From NCBI RefSeq assembly GCF_902859875.1, contig NZ_CADIKF010000002.1, positions 62,001 to 126,000 on the forward strand: a stretch of DNA of 64,000 nucleotides, in the 5' to 3' direction. Source of the DNA: Paraburkholderia solisilvae. Lineage in GTDB: Bacteria; Pseudomonadota; Gammaproteobacteria; Burkholderiales; Burkholderiaceae. Below the pieces are notes generated by a model that searched no databases, had not been told where the DNA came from, and saw nothing but the letters and a program-made list of their open reading frames with translations. The position numbers and the translations under genes were made by a program. Below, piece by piece: positions 55,176-64,000 of the stretch (its first letter is position 1; every line of letters starts with the position of its first letter).

Positions 55176-55657
55176 GCGGCGGCCTCTTCAGCGACAGCGG
55201 CGCGGGCTGACCGGGCGGCCGGCAGTCCGGTCGAAAGCGCAGCCAGCGGCGCAGGCAAAAGCGCGGCCGACGACGCGCGCCGGCCGCCCGCCATCCGGCG
55301 CGGCGCGGCCTCGTGAGGCGCGTTTGCAACAGGACAACAATCGTAATGGTGGACTTCCATCCAGCGAGCCTCTAGATTCCACATTCAGCAAGCGGCAGCC
55401 ACTGTAACAGTTGCCGCGCGGGCCCATAGTTTAAAGGCTACATGGCGGCCGCGCAGCCAGTCATTTTTGCCATCCCGTGCCGCGCGCCGAGAACGGCCGG
55501 GAAGCAAACCGACCCGGTTAGCGTTAGAATGCGCGTTTGGTCTTCAGCCACTGGCTTTTGTCGGTTTTAAGACGTCAACTAATATATCGACGCGGCGATA
55601 GAGTCATTTTTACCGATTTCATCGTCAATTTCCGCGTCAGTCGGAGTTCGCCAGCTT
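55176..55657. other. 482-bp region between divergent hpnB and ispH
   Basis: Contains the promoters of hpnB (minus) and ispH (plus). The 40 bp nearest ispH are AT-richer. I see no gene or clear repeat in it. Confidence 0.4.
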
Positions 55658-56602
55658 ATGCGAGTCATCCTTGCTCAACCCCGCGGCTTTTGTGCGGGCG
55701 TTGTCCGCGCAATCGAAATCGTCGACCGCGCGTTGCAGCAACACGGGGCACCCGTGTACGTGCGCCACGAAATCGTCCACAACCGGCACGTGGTCGATAA
55801 CTTGCGCAGAAAGGGCGCTCGCTTCGTCGAAGAACTCGATGAGGTGCCCGAGGGCGCGGTCGCCATTTTCAGCGCGCATGGCGTCGCGCAGAGTGTCGAA
55901 CGGGATGCGGAACAGCGCGGGCTCGACGTACTCGACGCAACCTGCCCGCTCGTCACCAAGGTGCACGTGCAAGGCCGTCAGTACGTGGCAGCCGGCCGTA
56001 CGCTGATCCTGATCGGTCATGCGGGGCACCCGGAAGTCGAGGGCACGATCGGCCAGATTCCTGGCAAGGTGCTGCTGGTCCAGAGCGAAGCTGAAGTCGC
56101 GAAACTCGAATTGGCCGTGGATACGCCTTTGGCGTACGTTACGCAAACCACGCTGTCAGTCGACGACACCCGTGGCATTATCGACGCGCTGTTGAACCGT
56201 TTCACCGACATCGTCGGACCGGACACCCGCGACATCTGCTATGCCACGCAGAACCGCCAGGCCGCGGTCCGCGAGCTGAGCACCCAGGTCGACGTGCTGC
56301 TGGTGGTCGGCGCGACCAACAGTTCGAACTCGAACCGGTTACGCGAAATCGGCAGCGAAAGCGGCGTGCCGAGCTACCTCGTCGCCGACGGTTCGGAAGT
56401 GAAGTCCGAATGGTTCGCGAATACGCACACCGTCGGCATTACCGCCGGCGCATCGGCGCCTGAAGAAATGGTGAAGAACGTCATCGATGCGCTGCGCGCA
56501 TTGGGGCCCGTCGAAGTCACGACAATGGCGGGCCGTGAAGAGAAAGTTGAATTCAAGTTGCCGTCCAAGCTGACGCAACCACTCGCTGCACGCGAAGTTT
56601 AA
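55658..56602 (+). CDS. ispH: 4-hydroxy-3-methylbut-2-enyl diphosphate reductase
   Basis: 314 residues. Last step of the MEP pathway, yielding IPP and DMAPP with a [4Fe-4S] cluster. Cys12 is in GFCAGVVRA and the second ligand is in [11 protein letters not shown]; the third is near residue 198. EIVHNRHVV and [11 protein letters not shown] are also present. Placed 11 bp before hpnH, it is probably the hopanoid-dedicated copy supplying squalene precursors. Confidence 0.93.
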   Translation: MRVILAQPRGFCAGVVRAIEIVDRALQQHGAPVYVRHEIVHNRHVVDNLRRKGARFVEELDEVPEGAVAIFSAHGVAQSVERDAEQRGLDVLDATCPLVTKVHVQGRQYVAAGRTLILIGHAGHPEVEGTIGQIPGKVLLVQSEAEVAKLELAVDTPLAYVTQTTLSVDDTRGIIDALLNRFTDIVGPDTRDICYATQNRQAAVRELSTQVDVLLVVGATNSSNSNRLREIGSESGVPSYLVADGSEVKSEWFANTHTVGITAGASAPEEMVKNVIDALRALGPVEVTTMAGREEKVEFKLPSKLTQPLAAREV

Positions 56603-56613
56603 GGAGAACCGTC

Positions 56614-57768
56614 TTGTCCATTCCGTTGCTACAGAAAGTTCGGGTCGGCGCTTACATCATGCGCCAGCACCTGTCGGGGAATAAGCGTTATCCGCTCGCA
56701 TTGATGCTCGAGCCGCTGTTTCGTTGCAATCTTGCCTGCAATGGCTGCGGCAAGATCGATTACCCGGATCCGATCCTGAATCAGCGCCTGTCGCTGGCCG
56801 AATGCCTGGAAGCAGTCGACGAGTGCAACGCGCCCGTCGTATCGATTGCCGGTGGCGAGCCGCTGCTGCACAAGGAAATGCCGCAAATCGTGAAGGGCAT
56901 CATGGCGCGCAAGAAGTTCGTGTATCTCTGCACGAACGCGCTGCTGATGGAAAAGAAAATGGACGATTACGAGCCGAATCCGTATTTCGTCTGGTCGGTG
57001 CACCTTGACGGCGACAAGGACATGCACGATCACTCCGTGTCGCAGGAAGGTGTGTACGAGAAGGCCGTCGCCGCGATCCGCGAAGCGAAGCGCCGCGGTT
57101 TCCGCGTGAACATCAATTGCACGCTGTTCAACGATGCGGTGCCGGAGCGCGTGGCCGCGTTCTTCGATACGCTGAAGCCGCTGGGCGTCGATGGCATTAC
57201 CGTATCGCCGGGCTATGCGTACGAGCGCGCGCCGGATCAGCAGCACTTCCTGAATCGCGACAAGACCAAGCACCTGTTCCGCGAAATCTTCAAGCGCGGC
57301 AACAACGGCAAGAACTGGTCGTTCAGCCAGTCGGCCATGTTCCTCGATTTCCTCGCCGGCAATCAGACATACCACTGCACGCCGTGGGGCAATCCGGCAC
57401 GCACCGTCTTCGGCTGGCAACGTCCGTGCTATCTGCTCGGCGAAGGGTATGCGAAGACCTTCAAGGAACTGATGGAAACCACCGACTGGGACAAGTACGG
57501 CACCGGCAACTACGAGAAGTGCGCCGACTGCATGGTCCACAGCGGTTTCGAAGCGACCGCGGTAATGGATACGGTCACGCATCCGCTGAAGGCGCTCAAG
57601 GTCAGCTTGAACGGCCCGAAGACGACCGGCGCGTTCGCGAAGGACATTTCGCTCGACAAGCAGCGTCCTGCTGAATACGTGTTCTCGCGTCACGTCGAGA
57701 TCAAGCTGGAAGAAATCAAGCACACGGGCAAAGGCAAGAAGGTCGAAACGGCTGCTGCGGTGAATTGA
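56614..57768 (+). CDS. hpnH: Adenosylhopane synthase HpnH (radical SAM)
   Basis: 384 residues. The radical-SAM motif is FRCNLACNGC (Cys38, Cys42, Cys45) with GGEPLLHKEMPQIV and HLDGDKDMHDHSV. It joins a 5'-deoxyadenosyl group to the squalene-derived hopene, starting the extended hopanoid side chain. The start codon is TTG at 56614 behind AAGGAGAACC. ispH-hpnH overlap in function and are co-transcribed. Confidence 0.93.
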   Translation: MSIPLLQKVRVGAYIMRQHLSGNKRYPLALMLEPLFRCNLACNGCGKIDYPDPILNQRLSLAECLEAVDECNAPVVSIAGGEPLLHKEMPQIVKGIMARKKFVYLCTNALLMEKKMDDYEPNPYFVWSVHLDGDKDMHDHSVSQEGVYEKAVAAIREAKRRGFRVNINCTLFNDAVPERVAAFFDTLKPLGVDGITVSPGYAYERAPDQQHFLNRDKTKHLFREIFKRGNNGKNWSFSQSAMFLDFLAGNQTYHCTPWGNPARTVFGWQRPCYLLGEGYAKTFKELMETTDWDKYGTGNYEKCADCMVHSGFEATAVMDTVTHPLKALKVSLNGPKTTGAFAKDISLDKQRPAEYVFSRHVEIKLEEIKHTGKGKKVETAAAVN

Positions 57769-57886
57769 TCGCGTGGCGAGGCTTCATAGCGGCTAGATAG
57801 CGGCTTCATGGTGGCTTGAGGGCCGCCGTTGTTGATTGCCGCGGTGGGTTTCGTTTCAGGTCTTTTCGATTCGTGTGGTCCACGAA

Positions 57887-57928
57887 AAAGAGCGCAACGG
57901 TGCGAGCCGCTGCGCTCTTTGTGTTTTA
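57887..57928 (+). terminator. Intrinsic terminator of ispH-hpnH
   Basis: Stem AAAGAGCGCA/TGCGCTCTTT with a 14-base loop followed by GTGTTTTA; about 120 bp past the hpnH stop. Confidence 0.65.
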
Positions 57929-58011
57929 TCGACTACGTTTTGGCCCGTTCTCTCTTGTGAGTCCGGGCGCTCGCTCGTTTGCTTGCCAGACGCTGCGTTG
58001 GCTGGCCAAAC

Positions 58012-58218
58012 TCAGCAGCACTTCCCCGCGCCTGACCCATAGCGCGCATTCTGGCGCTCGCGGAAAAACTCATCGTAGGTCATCACGGGACGGTCCGGAT
58101 GAGTCGTGTGCATGTGGGCGACATAGGTGTCGTAGTCCGGCAGGCCCACCATCAGGCGCAGCGTCTCGCCCAGATAGCGGCCCGCCGTTCTCATATCGTC
58201 GCGAAGGTTCGAGAACAT
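58012..58218 (-). CDS. ybdD: YbdD/YjiX-family small protein
   Basis: 68 residues, starting [20 protein letters not shown], then [20 protein letters not shown], characteristic of the YbdD/YjiX family, which pairs with CstA-type transporters. The tail ends GKCC. Start ATG behind GGAGCAAAACG, 13 bp after the cstA stop, so the two are one operon. Confidence 0.85.
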   Translation of the reverse strand: MFSNLRDDMRTAGRYLGETLRLMVGLPDYDTYVAHMHTTHPDRPVMTYDEFFRERQNARYGSGAGKCC

Positions 58219-58231
58219 CGTTTTGCTCCAC

Positions 58232-60310
58232 TCAGTGCGCGCCACCTGCGCTCGGTGCGGCCGGCATCGCTTCGAACGGCGTTTCGCGCACTGTCGGCTG
58301 ATTCACTCGCCGTGCACGCAACACCGCCAGCACGCCGTACACAACAATGCTCACCACCACGAGGATGAACAGGCCCGCGAGCGCTGCGTCGATGTAGTCG
58401 TTGAACATTACGCGTTGCATCTCGGCAAGCGACTTGGCCGGCGCGACGATCTTGCCTTCGTCCACTGCCGCGCCGAGCTTCGCCGCGTGTGCGAGAAAAC
58501 CGATCTTCGGATTGGCGTCGAAGACTTTTTGCCAGCCTGCGGTCAGCGTGCAAATCAGCAACCAGACGGTCGGCACCAGCGTCACCCACGCATAACGCTC
58601 GCGCTTCATCTTGAACAGCACGACGGTGCCGAGCACGAGCGCAATGCCCGCCAGCATCTGATTCGAAATGCCGAACAGCGGCCACAGCGTGTTGATACCG
58701 CCAAGCGGATCGACCACGCCCTGATAGAGGAAGTACCCCCACGCGGCCACACACAGCGCGGTTGCGATCAGATTGGCCGGCAGGGACTCGGTGCGCTTGA
58801 GCGCCGGGTGGAACGTACCCAGCAGATCCTGCAGCATGAACCGGCCCGCCCGCGTGCCGGCGTCCACCGCGGTCAGAATGAACAGCGCTTCGAACAAAAT
58901 GGCGAAGTGATACCAGAACGCCATCATCGCCTGCCCGCCGATCACCTGGTGCAGGATATGCGCCATGCCGACCGCAAGCGTCGGCGCGCCGCCAGCGCGC
59001 GCGACGATGGTCGTTTCGCCGACTGCCTTCGCCGTTTCAGTCAGCATGTCCGGCGTGAGCAGGAAGCCCCATTGCGAAACGGTCTGCGCGACTGCCTCGG
59101 GCGTCGTGCCGAGCACGGCGGCCGGCGCATTCATCGCGAAGTAGATGCCCGGCTCGATGACCGAAGCGGCCACCAGCGCCATGATTGCGACGAACGATTC
59201 CATCAGCATCGCGCCGTAGCCGATAAAGCGCGCGTTGCGCTCGTTATCGAGCAGTTTCGGTGTCGTGCCGGACGCAATCAACGAATGGAAGCCGGACACC
59301 GCGCCACACGCGATTGTGATGAACAGGAACGGGAACAGGCTGCCGGACCACACGGGGCCCGTGCCATCGACGAACTTCGTCAGCGCGGGCATCTTCAGTT
59401 CCGGCGCAACGATCAGAATGCCGATCGCCAGACCGAGGATCGTGCCGATCTTGAGGAAGGTCGACAGGTAGTCGCGCGGCGCGAGCAGCAGCCACACCGG
59501 CAACACCGACGCAACGAAGCCGTAGCCGATCAGGATCCACGTCAATTGCGTGCCGCTGAACGTGAACCATGCGGCAAGCGCCGGCGAGTCATGCACCTGC
59601 TGGCCGAATACGATCGATGCCATCAGCAGCACGAAGCCGATCACGGAAACCTCGCCGATACGGCCAGGCCGGATAAAGCGCGTGTAGACGCCCATGAACA
59701 GCGCGATGGGAATGGTCGCAGCCACCGTGAAGGTGCCCCACGGCGAGTTCGTCAACGCCTTCACGACGATCAGCGCGAGCACCGCGAGGATGATCACCAT
59801 GATCAGGAACGCGCCGAACAGCGCGATGACGCCGGGCACGGTGCCCAGTTCCATCTTGACCAGATCGCCGAGCGAGCGGCCGTCGCGCCGCACCGAGATA
59901 AACAGCACGACAAAGTCCTGCACCGCGCCCGCGAACACGACGCCCGCGAGAATCCACAGCATGCCGGGCATGTAGCCCATCTGCGCGGCCAGCACGGGCC
60001 CGACGAGCGGGCCGGCGCCGGCGATCGCGGCGAAATGATGGCCGAACAGGACGTATTTGTTGGTGGGCACGTAGTCGAGGCCGTCGTTGTGCCTGATAGC
60101 GGGCGTGACGCGTTCACCGTCGAGTCGCAACACTTTGTTTGCGATGAACCGGCTATAGAAGCGGTATGCGATCAGATATACGCAGACCGCGGCGATCACC
60201 ACCCAGAGCGCGCTGACGCGCTCGCCGTGCGCAAGTGCGATGGTGCCCAATGCGAACGCACCCGATAGTGCGACTGCAGCCCAAACCAGGAATCCGGAAG
60301 CCCGATTCAT
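58232..60310 (-). CDS. cstA: CstA-family transporter (carbon starvation protein A)
   Basis: 692 residues with 16 or more membrane helices. [24 protein letters not shown] N-terminal block, [20 protein letters not shown] and [14 protein letters not shown] are CstA signatures. The family transports pyruvate or peptides by proton symport. The ybdD gene follows. A divergent two-component system probably controls it. Confidence 0.92.
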   Translation of the reverse strand: MNRASGFLVWAAVALSGAFALGTIALAHGERVSALWVVIAAVCVYLIAYRFYSRFIANKVLRLDGERVTPAIRHNDGLDYVPTNKYVLFGHHFAAIAGAGPLVGPVLAAQMGYMPGMLWILAGVVFAGAVQDFVVLFISVRRDGRSLGDLVKMELGTVPGVIALFGAFLIMVIILAVLALIVVKALTNSPWGTFTVAATIPIALFMGVYTRFIRPGRIGEVSVIGFVLLMASIVFGQQVHDSPALAAWFTFSGTQLTWILIGYGFVASVLPVWLLLAPRDYLSTFLKIGTILGLAIGILIVAPELKMPALTKFVDGTGPVWSGSLFPFLFITIACGAVSGFHSLIASGTTPKLLDNERNARFIGYGAMLMESFVAIMALVAASVIEPGIYFAMNAPAAVLGTTPEAVAQTVSQWGFLLTPDMLTETAKAVGETTIVARAGGAPTLAVGMAHILHQVIGGQAMMAFWYHFAILFEALFILTAVDAGTRAGRFMLQDLLGTFHPALKRTESLPANLIATALCVAAWGYFLYQGVVDPLGGINTLWPLFGISNQMLAGIALVLGTVVLFKMKRERYAWVTLVPTVWLLICTLTAGWQKVFDANPKIGFLAHAAKLGAAVDEGKIVAPAKSLAEMQRVMFNDYIDAALAGLFILVVVSIVVYGVLAVLRARRVNQPTVRETPFEAMPAAPSAGGAH

Positions 60311-60339
60311 GGAGTGTCTCCTGTTTAGTTATACGAATT

Positions 60340-60380
60340 CAAACAACCAACACGACACAACACAACACAACGAATACGAA
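60340..60380. repeat. CACAA pentanucleotide tandem run in the cstA leader
   Basis: Several ACACAA/CACAA units in a row upstream of the cstA start codon. It could cause slippage or affect translation of the cstA mRNA, which reads TTGTG repeats. Confidence 0.5.
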
Positions 60381-60462
60381 CAAGTGAGCGCGCCGACCTT
60401 ATGTCCGCGATGCTCTAGGCGTGTAGTATTCGCTTTCGCCGTCAGCGCCACAAGAGCACAAC

Positions 60463-60491
60463 TACGTAAGGGCGCTAAGTACTATTACGTA
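60463..60491. promoter_or_regulatory. Two TACGTA palindromes in the cstA / two-component divergent region
   Basis: TACGTA at 60463-60468 and 60486-60491, centres 23 bp apart, in similar context (ACTACGTAAG and TATTACGTAT), about two helical turns. This suggests a two-site target of a DNA-binding regulator, probably the NarL-type regulator at 61961. Confidence 0.4.
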
Positions 60492-60515
60492 TGCCATCTG
60501 GCCGACTTTTCACCG

Positions 60516-61964
60516 ATGAACCTGAAAGCGAAAATATTCCTGCTCGCAATCGTGCCGTTTCTGGTGGCGATCGCCGGCATTGGAATTGGCGTGCGCCACC
60601 AGGCCACAGCACTCGCGCAAACCCAGCACGCCACGACGCAGGCCGCGTATCTCGCCAGCAAGGAGATCGAGTTGCGCCACTACGTCGATCTCGCGACGAG
60701 CGCGATCGCGCCGCTCTACGAGACGGCCGGCACTCACGCGCGTGATGACGCGACGTTGCGCACACGTGCACTGGCAATATTGGAGAAACTGGATTTCGGT
60801 CAGGATGGCTACTTTTTTGTTTACGACATGCACGGCCGCTCGCTGATGCATCCACGCGAACCCGAGCTCGTCGGGCGCGACCTGTGGGCACTGCGCGACC
60901 CGGCGGGATCACTCACCATCCAGCAACTGATCGCCGCAGCAGCACGGGGCGGCGGCTACGTGCGATACGTGTGGCATCGCCCGTCCACCGGCAAGCTCGC
61001 GCCGAAGCTCGGCTACGTCGTGCCGCTCGAACGCTGGGGCTGGATGCTCGGCACCGGCATCTATCTGGACGACGTCGACACCACGCTCGCACGCATCGAT
61101 CAGCGCGCGTCGTCGAACATCGAGCGCACGATGTGGTGGATCGGCGGCATCGCGCTCGCGGGTCTCGGCGTCATCACGCTGTGCGCGCTGGTGTTGAACG
61201 TCACGGAATACCGCAGCGCCGATGCGAAGTTGAGGCGGCTTGCACAGCAGGTGGTCGCATCGCAGGAAAGCGAACGTGCAAGGCTGTCGCGTGAATTGCA
61301 CGACGGCATCAGTCAGATGATGGTGTCGGCCAAGCTGCTGCTCGAGTCGGCGCTTGCGCGCTTCGAACATAGCGATGCGCGTGTGCCGGCCGCGGAAGCC
61401 GCGCTGTCCACGAGCCTCGCACGACTCTCCGATACGCTGCGCGAAGTGCGGCGTATTTCGCATGCGTTGCGGCCGTCGATGCTGGACGACCTGGGGCTCG
61501 CGGCGGCGCTCGAGCAACTGACGCGCGAACTCAGCGCTGAATCCGGCGTGGCGTTGACCTTCACGCAACAGGAGCGGGCACGCGACATGCTCCTGCCGGA
61601 TGCGCTCAATACCGCGCTCTTTCGCATCGCGCAGGAGGCACTGACGAATATCGTGCGGCATGCGCATGCGTCGAGCGCGGCGCTTGCGCTCGATGTATCG
61701 GCGCATACCGTCACGCTGACCATCGAGGACAACGGTCGCGGCTTCGACGTCGAAGGTGTACAGGCAGACCCAAGTGTCGGCGTCGGCTTGCGCAATATGC
61801 GCGAGCGGCTGGAAGCACTGGACGGTACGCTGTCGCTGGTTTCGCAGCCGGGCCGGACCATCGTGAAGTCCATCGTGCCCTTACCTGCGGCGGCACGCGC
61901 ATCCAGACCCAACGCGCAAGCGCCAGACGCTGCCCCACCGATCGCGCAGGAGGATCGACGATGA
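60516..61964 (+). CDS. Membrane sensor histidine kinase (Cache domain, HisKA_3)
   Basis: 482 residues. A first membrane helix near 7-26, a periplasmic Cache-type sensor to ~200 (DGYFFVYDMHGRSLMHP is its core), a second helix near 207-228, then the HisKA_3 domain with phosphoacceptor His262 in LSRELHDGISQMM, and an HATPase with IEDNGRGF and GVGLRNMRERL. Transcribed away from cstA; its regulator overlaps by 4 bp. Likely senses an organic acid. Confidence 0.9.
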   Translation: MNLKAKIFLLAIVPFLVAIAGIGIGVRHQATALAQTQHATTQAAYLASKEIELRHYVDLATSAIAPLYETAGTHARDDATLRTRALAILEKLDFGQDGYFFVYDMHGRSLMHPREPELVGRDLWALRDPAGSLTIQQLIAAAARGGGYVRYVWHRPSTGKLAPKLGYVVPLERWGWMLGTGIYLDDVDTTLARIDQRASSNIERTMWWIGGIALAGLGVITLCALVLNVTEYRSADAKLRRLAQQVVASQESERARLSRELHDGISQMMVSAKLLLESALARFEHSDARVPAAEAALSTSLARLSDTLREVRRISHALRPSMLDDLGLAAALEQLTRELSAESGVALTFTQQERARDMLLPDALNTALFRIAQEALTNIVRHAHASSAALALDVSAHTVTLTIEDNGRGFDVEGVQADPSVGVGLRNMRERLEALDGTLSLVSQPGRTIVKSIVPLPAAARASRPNAQAPDAAPPIAQEDRR

Positions 61965-62605
61965 ACGACACGCGGCCGGATACGGCCCGCCTGATCCTCG
62001 TCGACGATCATCCACTCGTGCGCGACGGCCTGCGGGCGCGGCTCGAAGCGGTACCGGGCTTCGCGGTAGTCGGCGAGGCCTGCAACGCCGATGAGGCGAT
62101 TGCGCTGGCCGCCGCGCACGAACCCGACCTCGTATTGATGGACGTCGGCATGAATGGCATGAACGGCATTATGCTCGCCGGCGTATTTCACGAACGGTTC
62201 CCGGCCATCCGGGTACTGATGCTGTCGATGCACGACAACATCGAGTATGTGACGCAGGCCGTGCGGGCTGGCGCAAGCGGCTATGTGCTGAAGGACTCGC
62301 CCGCCACCGAGATCATCGGCGCGATTAGCGCGGTGCTCGACGGGCAAACATTCTTTAGCGCCGAGCTAGGCGTACGGATGATTCAGGCGTCCGCCGCGCC
62401 GGCGCCGCTCGCACGTCTCACACCTCGCGAGCGCGACATTCTGGACGCATTGGCGGAAGGTCTGTCGAGCAAACAGATTGCGCAGCGCAACGGCTTGTCC
62501 GTGCGGACCGTCGAAACGCATCGATTGAATCTGAAGCGCAAGCTGGATATCGAAGGGCAGGCGGAACTGATCAAGTTCGCCGTCGAGCATCGCGGCAAAA
62601 AATAG
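61961..62605 (+). CDS. NarL/FixJ-family response regulator
   Basis: 214 residues. Receiver domain with DDHPLV and phosphoacceptor Asp61 in VLMDVGMNGMNG, then a LuxR-type HTH from ~150 (LTPRERDILDALAEGLSSKQ, RTVETHRLNLKRKL). ATGA overlap with the kinase gene. It probably controls the divergent cstA. Confidence 0.92.
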   Translation: MNDTRPDTARLILVDDHPLVRDGLRARLEAVPGFAVVGEACNADEAIALAAAHEPDLVLMDVGMNGMNGIMLAGVFHERFPAIRVLMLSMHDNIEYVTQAVRAGASGYVLKDSPATEIIGAISAVLDGQTFFSAELGVRMIQASAAPAPLARLTPRERDILDALAEGLSSKQIAQRNGLSVRTVETHRLNLKRKLDIEGQAELIKFAVEHRGKK

Positions 62606-62811
62606 CCGCGGCAATGTGAACGCGCGTTGCGCCGCAACGTGCCGCGAGCGCCGTCCATGCACGCTCACATGGTGCAGCGCCGATGCAAGCAACGCCCTGC
62701 GCAATTGGAACGGTACATCAGCGCGGGCCTGAAACAAAATGGGCAACGAAGCAGAGCAAGCTGGCGAGATAACCGATACGGCAATGCAAAAAGGGGAAAG
62801 CCGAAGCGGCC

Positions 62812-63417
62812 TTACCCCGCATTGCGCGCATTGTGCGCGGTCAGGAACTTGATCAGACCATCGACCCCACCCTTCGACAGTTGCTCCTGGAACTGCGTCT
62901 GGTACACCTGGATCAGCCATGCGCCCAACATGTTGATGTCGTAGATCTTCCAGCCGTTGCCGGTCTTTTCCAACCGGTAGTCGATCTGATCGTCGCCGCC
63001 GTTGCTGAGAACGTGCGAGGTCACGACAGCGTCGTTGCCACCGGCCTGCACCTTGGCAGGCTGAAACTGGAACTTCACGTCCTGGCCGCGCAATTGCGAC
63101 AAAGATGAGGCATAAGTGCGCACCAGCAGCAACTGGAACTGCTCATATAGCTGCTTCTGCTGGTCGGGCGTGGCCGTGCTCCATGCCTTGCCAACCGCGA
63201 TTCGCGTCGTACGCTGGAAGTTCGTGGCGGGCACGAAGTGCGTCTCGACCACGTCGGTGATCTTCGTCATGTCGCCGCCACGCGCCTGCGGGTCGGCCTT
63301 CATCGCATCGACGGTGCCCTGCACTGCGCCCTTGACGACGGCCTCAGGCGCGGTTTGTGCAATAGCCGCGGTGGACACGAAGGCGGCTGCCAAAAAAACA
63401 GTCAGGTAACGTTTCAT
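62812..63417 (-). CDS. hpnM: Hopanoid transport-associated periplasmic protein HpnM (MlaC/Ttg2D-like)
   Basis: 201 residues, Sec signal peptide (YLTVFLAAAFVSTAAIAQ). The MlaC-type fold is visible in VVETHFVPATNFQRTTRIAVG, QKQLYEQFQLLLVRTYAS and WKIYDINMLGAWLIQVYQ. It is a soluble lipid-binding protein believed to work with HpnN. Start ATG 63417; extra upstream codons are unsupported. Divergent from hpnN. Confidence 0.85.
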   Translation of the reverse strand: MKRYLTVFLAAAFVSTAAIAQTAPEAVVKGAVQGTVDAMKADPQARGGDMTKITDVVETHFVPATNFQRTTRIAVGKAWSTATPDQQKQLYEQFQLLLVRTYASSLSQLRGQDVKFQFQPAKVQAGGNDAVVTSHVLSNGGDDQIDYRLEKTGNGWKIYDINMLGAWLIQVYQTQFQEQLSKGGVDGLIKFLTAHNARNAG

Positions 63418-63607
63418 ATGCGGTTCGATACGTTGAACAATGGGCGCCGGCGCATGAAGGCGGCGGGCGGAGGGCCAGTATAACGGCTTTGTCATATGCC
63501 TTTGACTCATCGCGCCGCCCTTCGATCCGCCTACGGCCGGGCCGCGTCGGTATACTTGTGCGCTCTTGAAGAAAAATGCCATTCAATGACAGGGGCTCTG
63601 CGCCTAC

Positions 63608-64000
63608 ATGCTGAAGTCATCCATCGTCCGCCTAGCGGTCTTCTCTGTGCGCCGCCCGTTGCAGGTGATCGGCGTGTCGCTCGCGCTTGCAATCGCGAGC
63701 GGCTTTTACGTCGCCCACCACTTCAAGATCAACACGGACGTCAGCCGCCTCGTCGAAAACGATGAAAAGTGGGCGGCACTCGACCATGCGATCGATCAGG
63801 CATTCCCTCAGCGCGGAGACACGATTCTCGTCGTCGTCGAAGCGGCCGCGCCCGAGTTTGCCGGGGCCGCCGCGGATACGCTCACTGCCGCATTGCAAAA
63901 AGAGACCAACGAGTTCGTCAGGGTGACCGAGCCCGCCGGCGGGCCGTTCTTCGAACACAACGGTCTGTTGTTTCCGTCATTGAGCGACGTCGAGTCGACC
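63608..64000 (+). CDS. hpnN: Hopanoid RND-type transporter HpnN, N-terminal part (cut by window end)
   Basis: The first 131 codons are visible. N-terminal membrane helix after [19 protein letters not shown], then a periplasmic segment starting [17 protein letters not shown] and [34 protein letters not shown]. This matches the HpnN family of RND-like proteins that export hopanoids to the outer membrane. The start is ATG 63608; the rest lies outside the window. Confidence 0.88.
   Translation, partial: MLKSSIVRLAVFSVRRPLQVIGVSLALAIASGFYVAHHFKINTDVSRLVENDEKWAALDHAIDQAFPQRGDTILVVVEAAAPEFAGAAADTLTAALQKETNEFVRVTEPAGGPFFEHNGLLFPSLSDVEST

Noticed and set aside
58223..60268. 681-residue open frame opposite cstA
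   Set aside because: Antisense to cstA; highly Arg/His/Asp-rich with no recognisable domain.
1..64000. CRISPR arrays, tRNA/rRNA genes, insertion sequences and prophage genes
   Set aside because: No repeat-spacer pattern, cloverleaf-like sequence, transposase or phage gene seen on reading both strands. Only short tandem repeats and hairpins were found.

Overview
The window is high-GC, densely packed DNA with the gene content of a beta-proteobacterium of the Burkholderia/Paraburkholderia/Caballeronia group. The main clues are the hopanoid genes (hpnA, hpnB, ispH, hpnH, hpnM, hpnN), a Burkholderia-type general porin, the small DUF3562 and DUF3501 proteins, and paired solute-transport and LysR/AraC/Rrf2 regulators. 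I saw no rRNA, tRNA, CRISPR array or insertion sequence. The setting is most likely a chromosome with accessory patches.

0-13 kb: end of a cupin gene; an FMN azoreductase facing an Rrf2 regulator, with matching 23-bp operators in front of both; an NCS1 nucleobase permease; a divergent sugar-type ABC transport locus (RpiR regulator, ATPase and SDR on the minus strand; binding protein and two permeases on the plus strand); an AhpD-like protein; and an MFS drug exporter followed by an AraC/GyrI-type regulator. 13-24 kb: small stress and redox enzymes (SDR, GNAT, hydrolases, VOC proteins), an ECF42-type sigma factor operon with two DGPF/YCII proteins and a VOC protein, then a ~400-bp AT-rich island and a porin. 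24-30 kb: Rieske oxygenase, membrane glycosyltransferase with cytochrome b561, LysR regulator.

29.7-36.6 kb holds the most striking item: two tandem paralogous proteins of ~1,100 residues. Each carries a YopT-like (C58) cysteine protease triad, a second degenerate copy of the same fold, a cholera-toxin-A-like ADP-ribosyltransferase segment, and a shared C-terminal module that I do not recognise. They look like multidomain effectors or toxins. A separate 584-residue orphan of lower GC at 46.6-48.3 kb is a second effector candidate.

36.8-50.8 kb: thioredoxin, DAHP synthase, MetX-like hydrolase, DUF3562, GNAT, a rubrerythrin / Fe-S oxidoreductase / DUF3501 cluster, GFA protein, secreted nuclease, Mpo1-like protein, RarD-type transporter and EgtD. 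51-64 kb: hopanoid functions. HpnA (sugar epimerase), HpnB (glycosyltransferase, with a lytic transglycosylase), IspH-HpnH (isoprenoid precursor supply and adenosylhopane synthesis), then a CstA-YbdD transport unit with a divergent two-component system, and finally divergent hpnM and hpnN (cut by the window end), which move hopanoids to the outer membrane.
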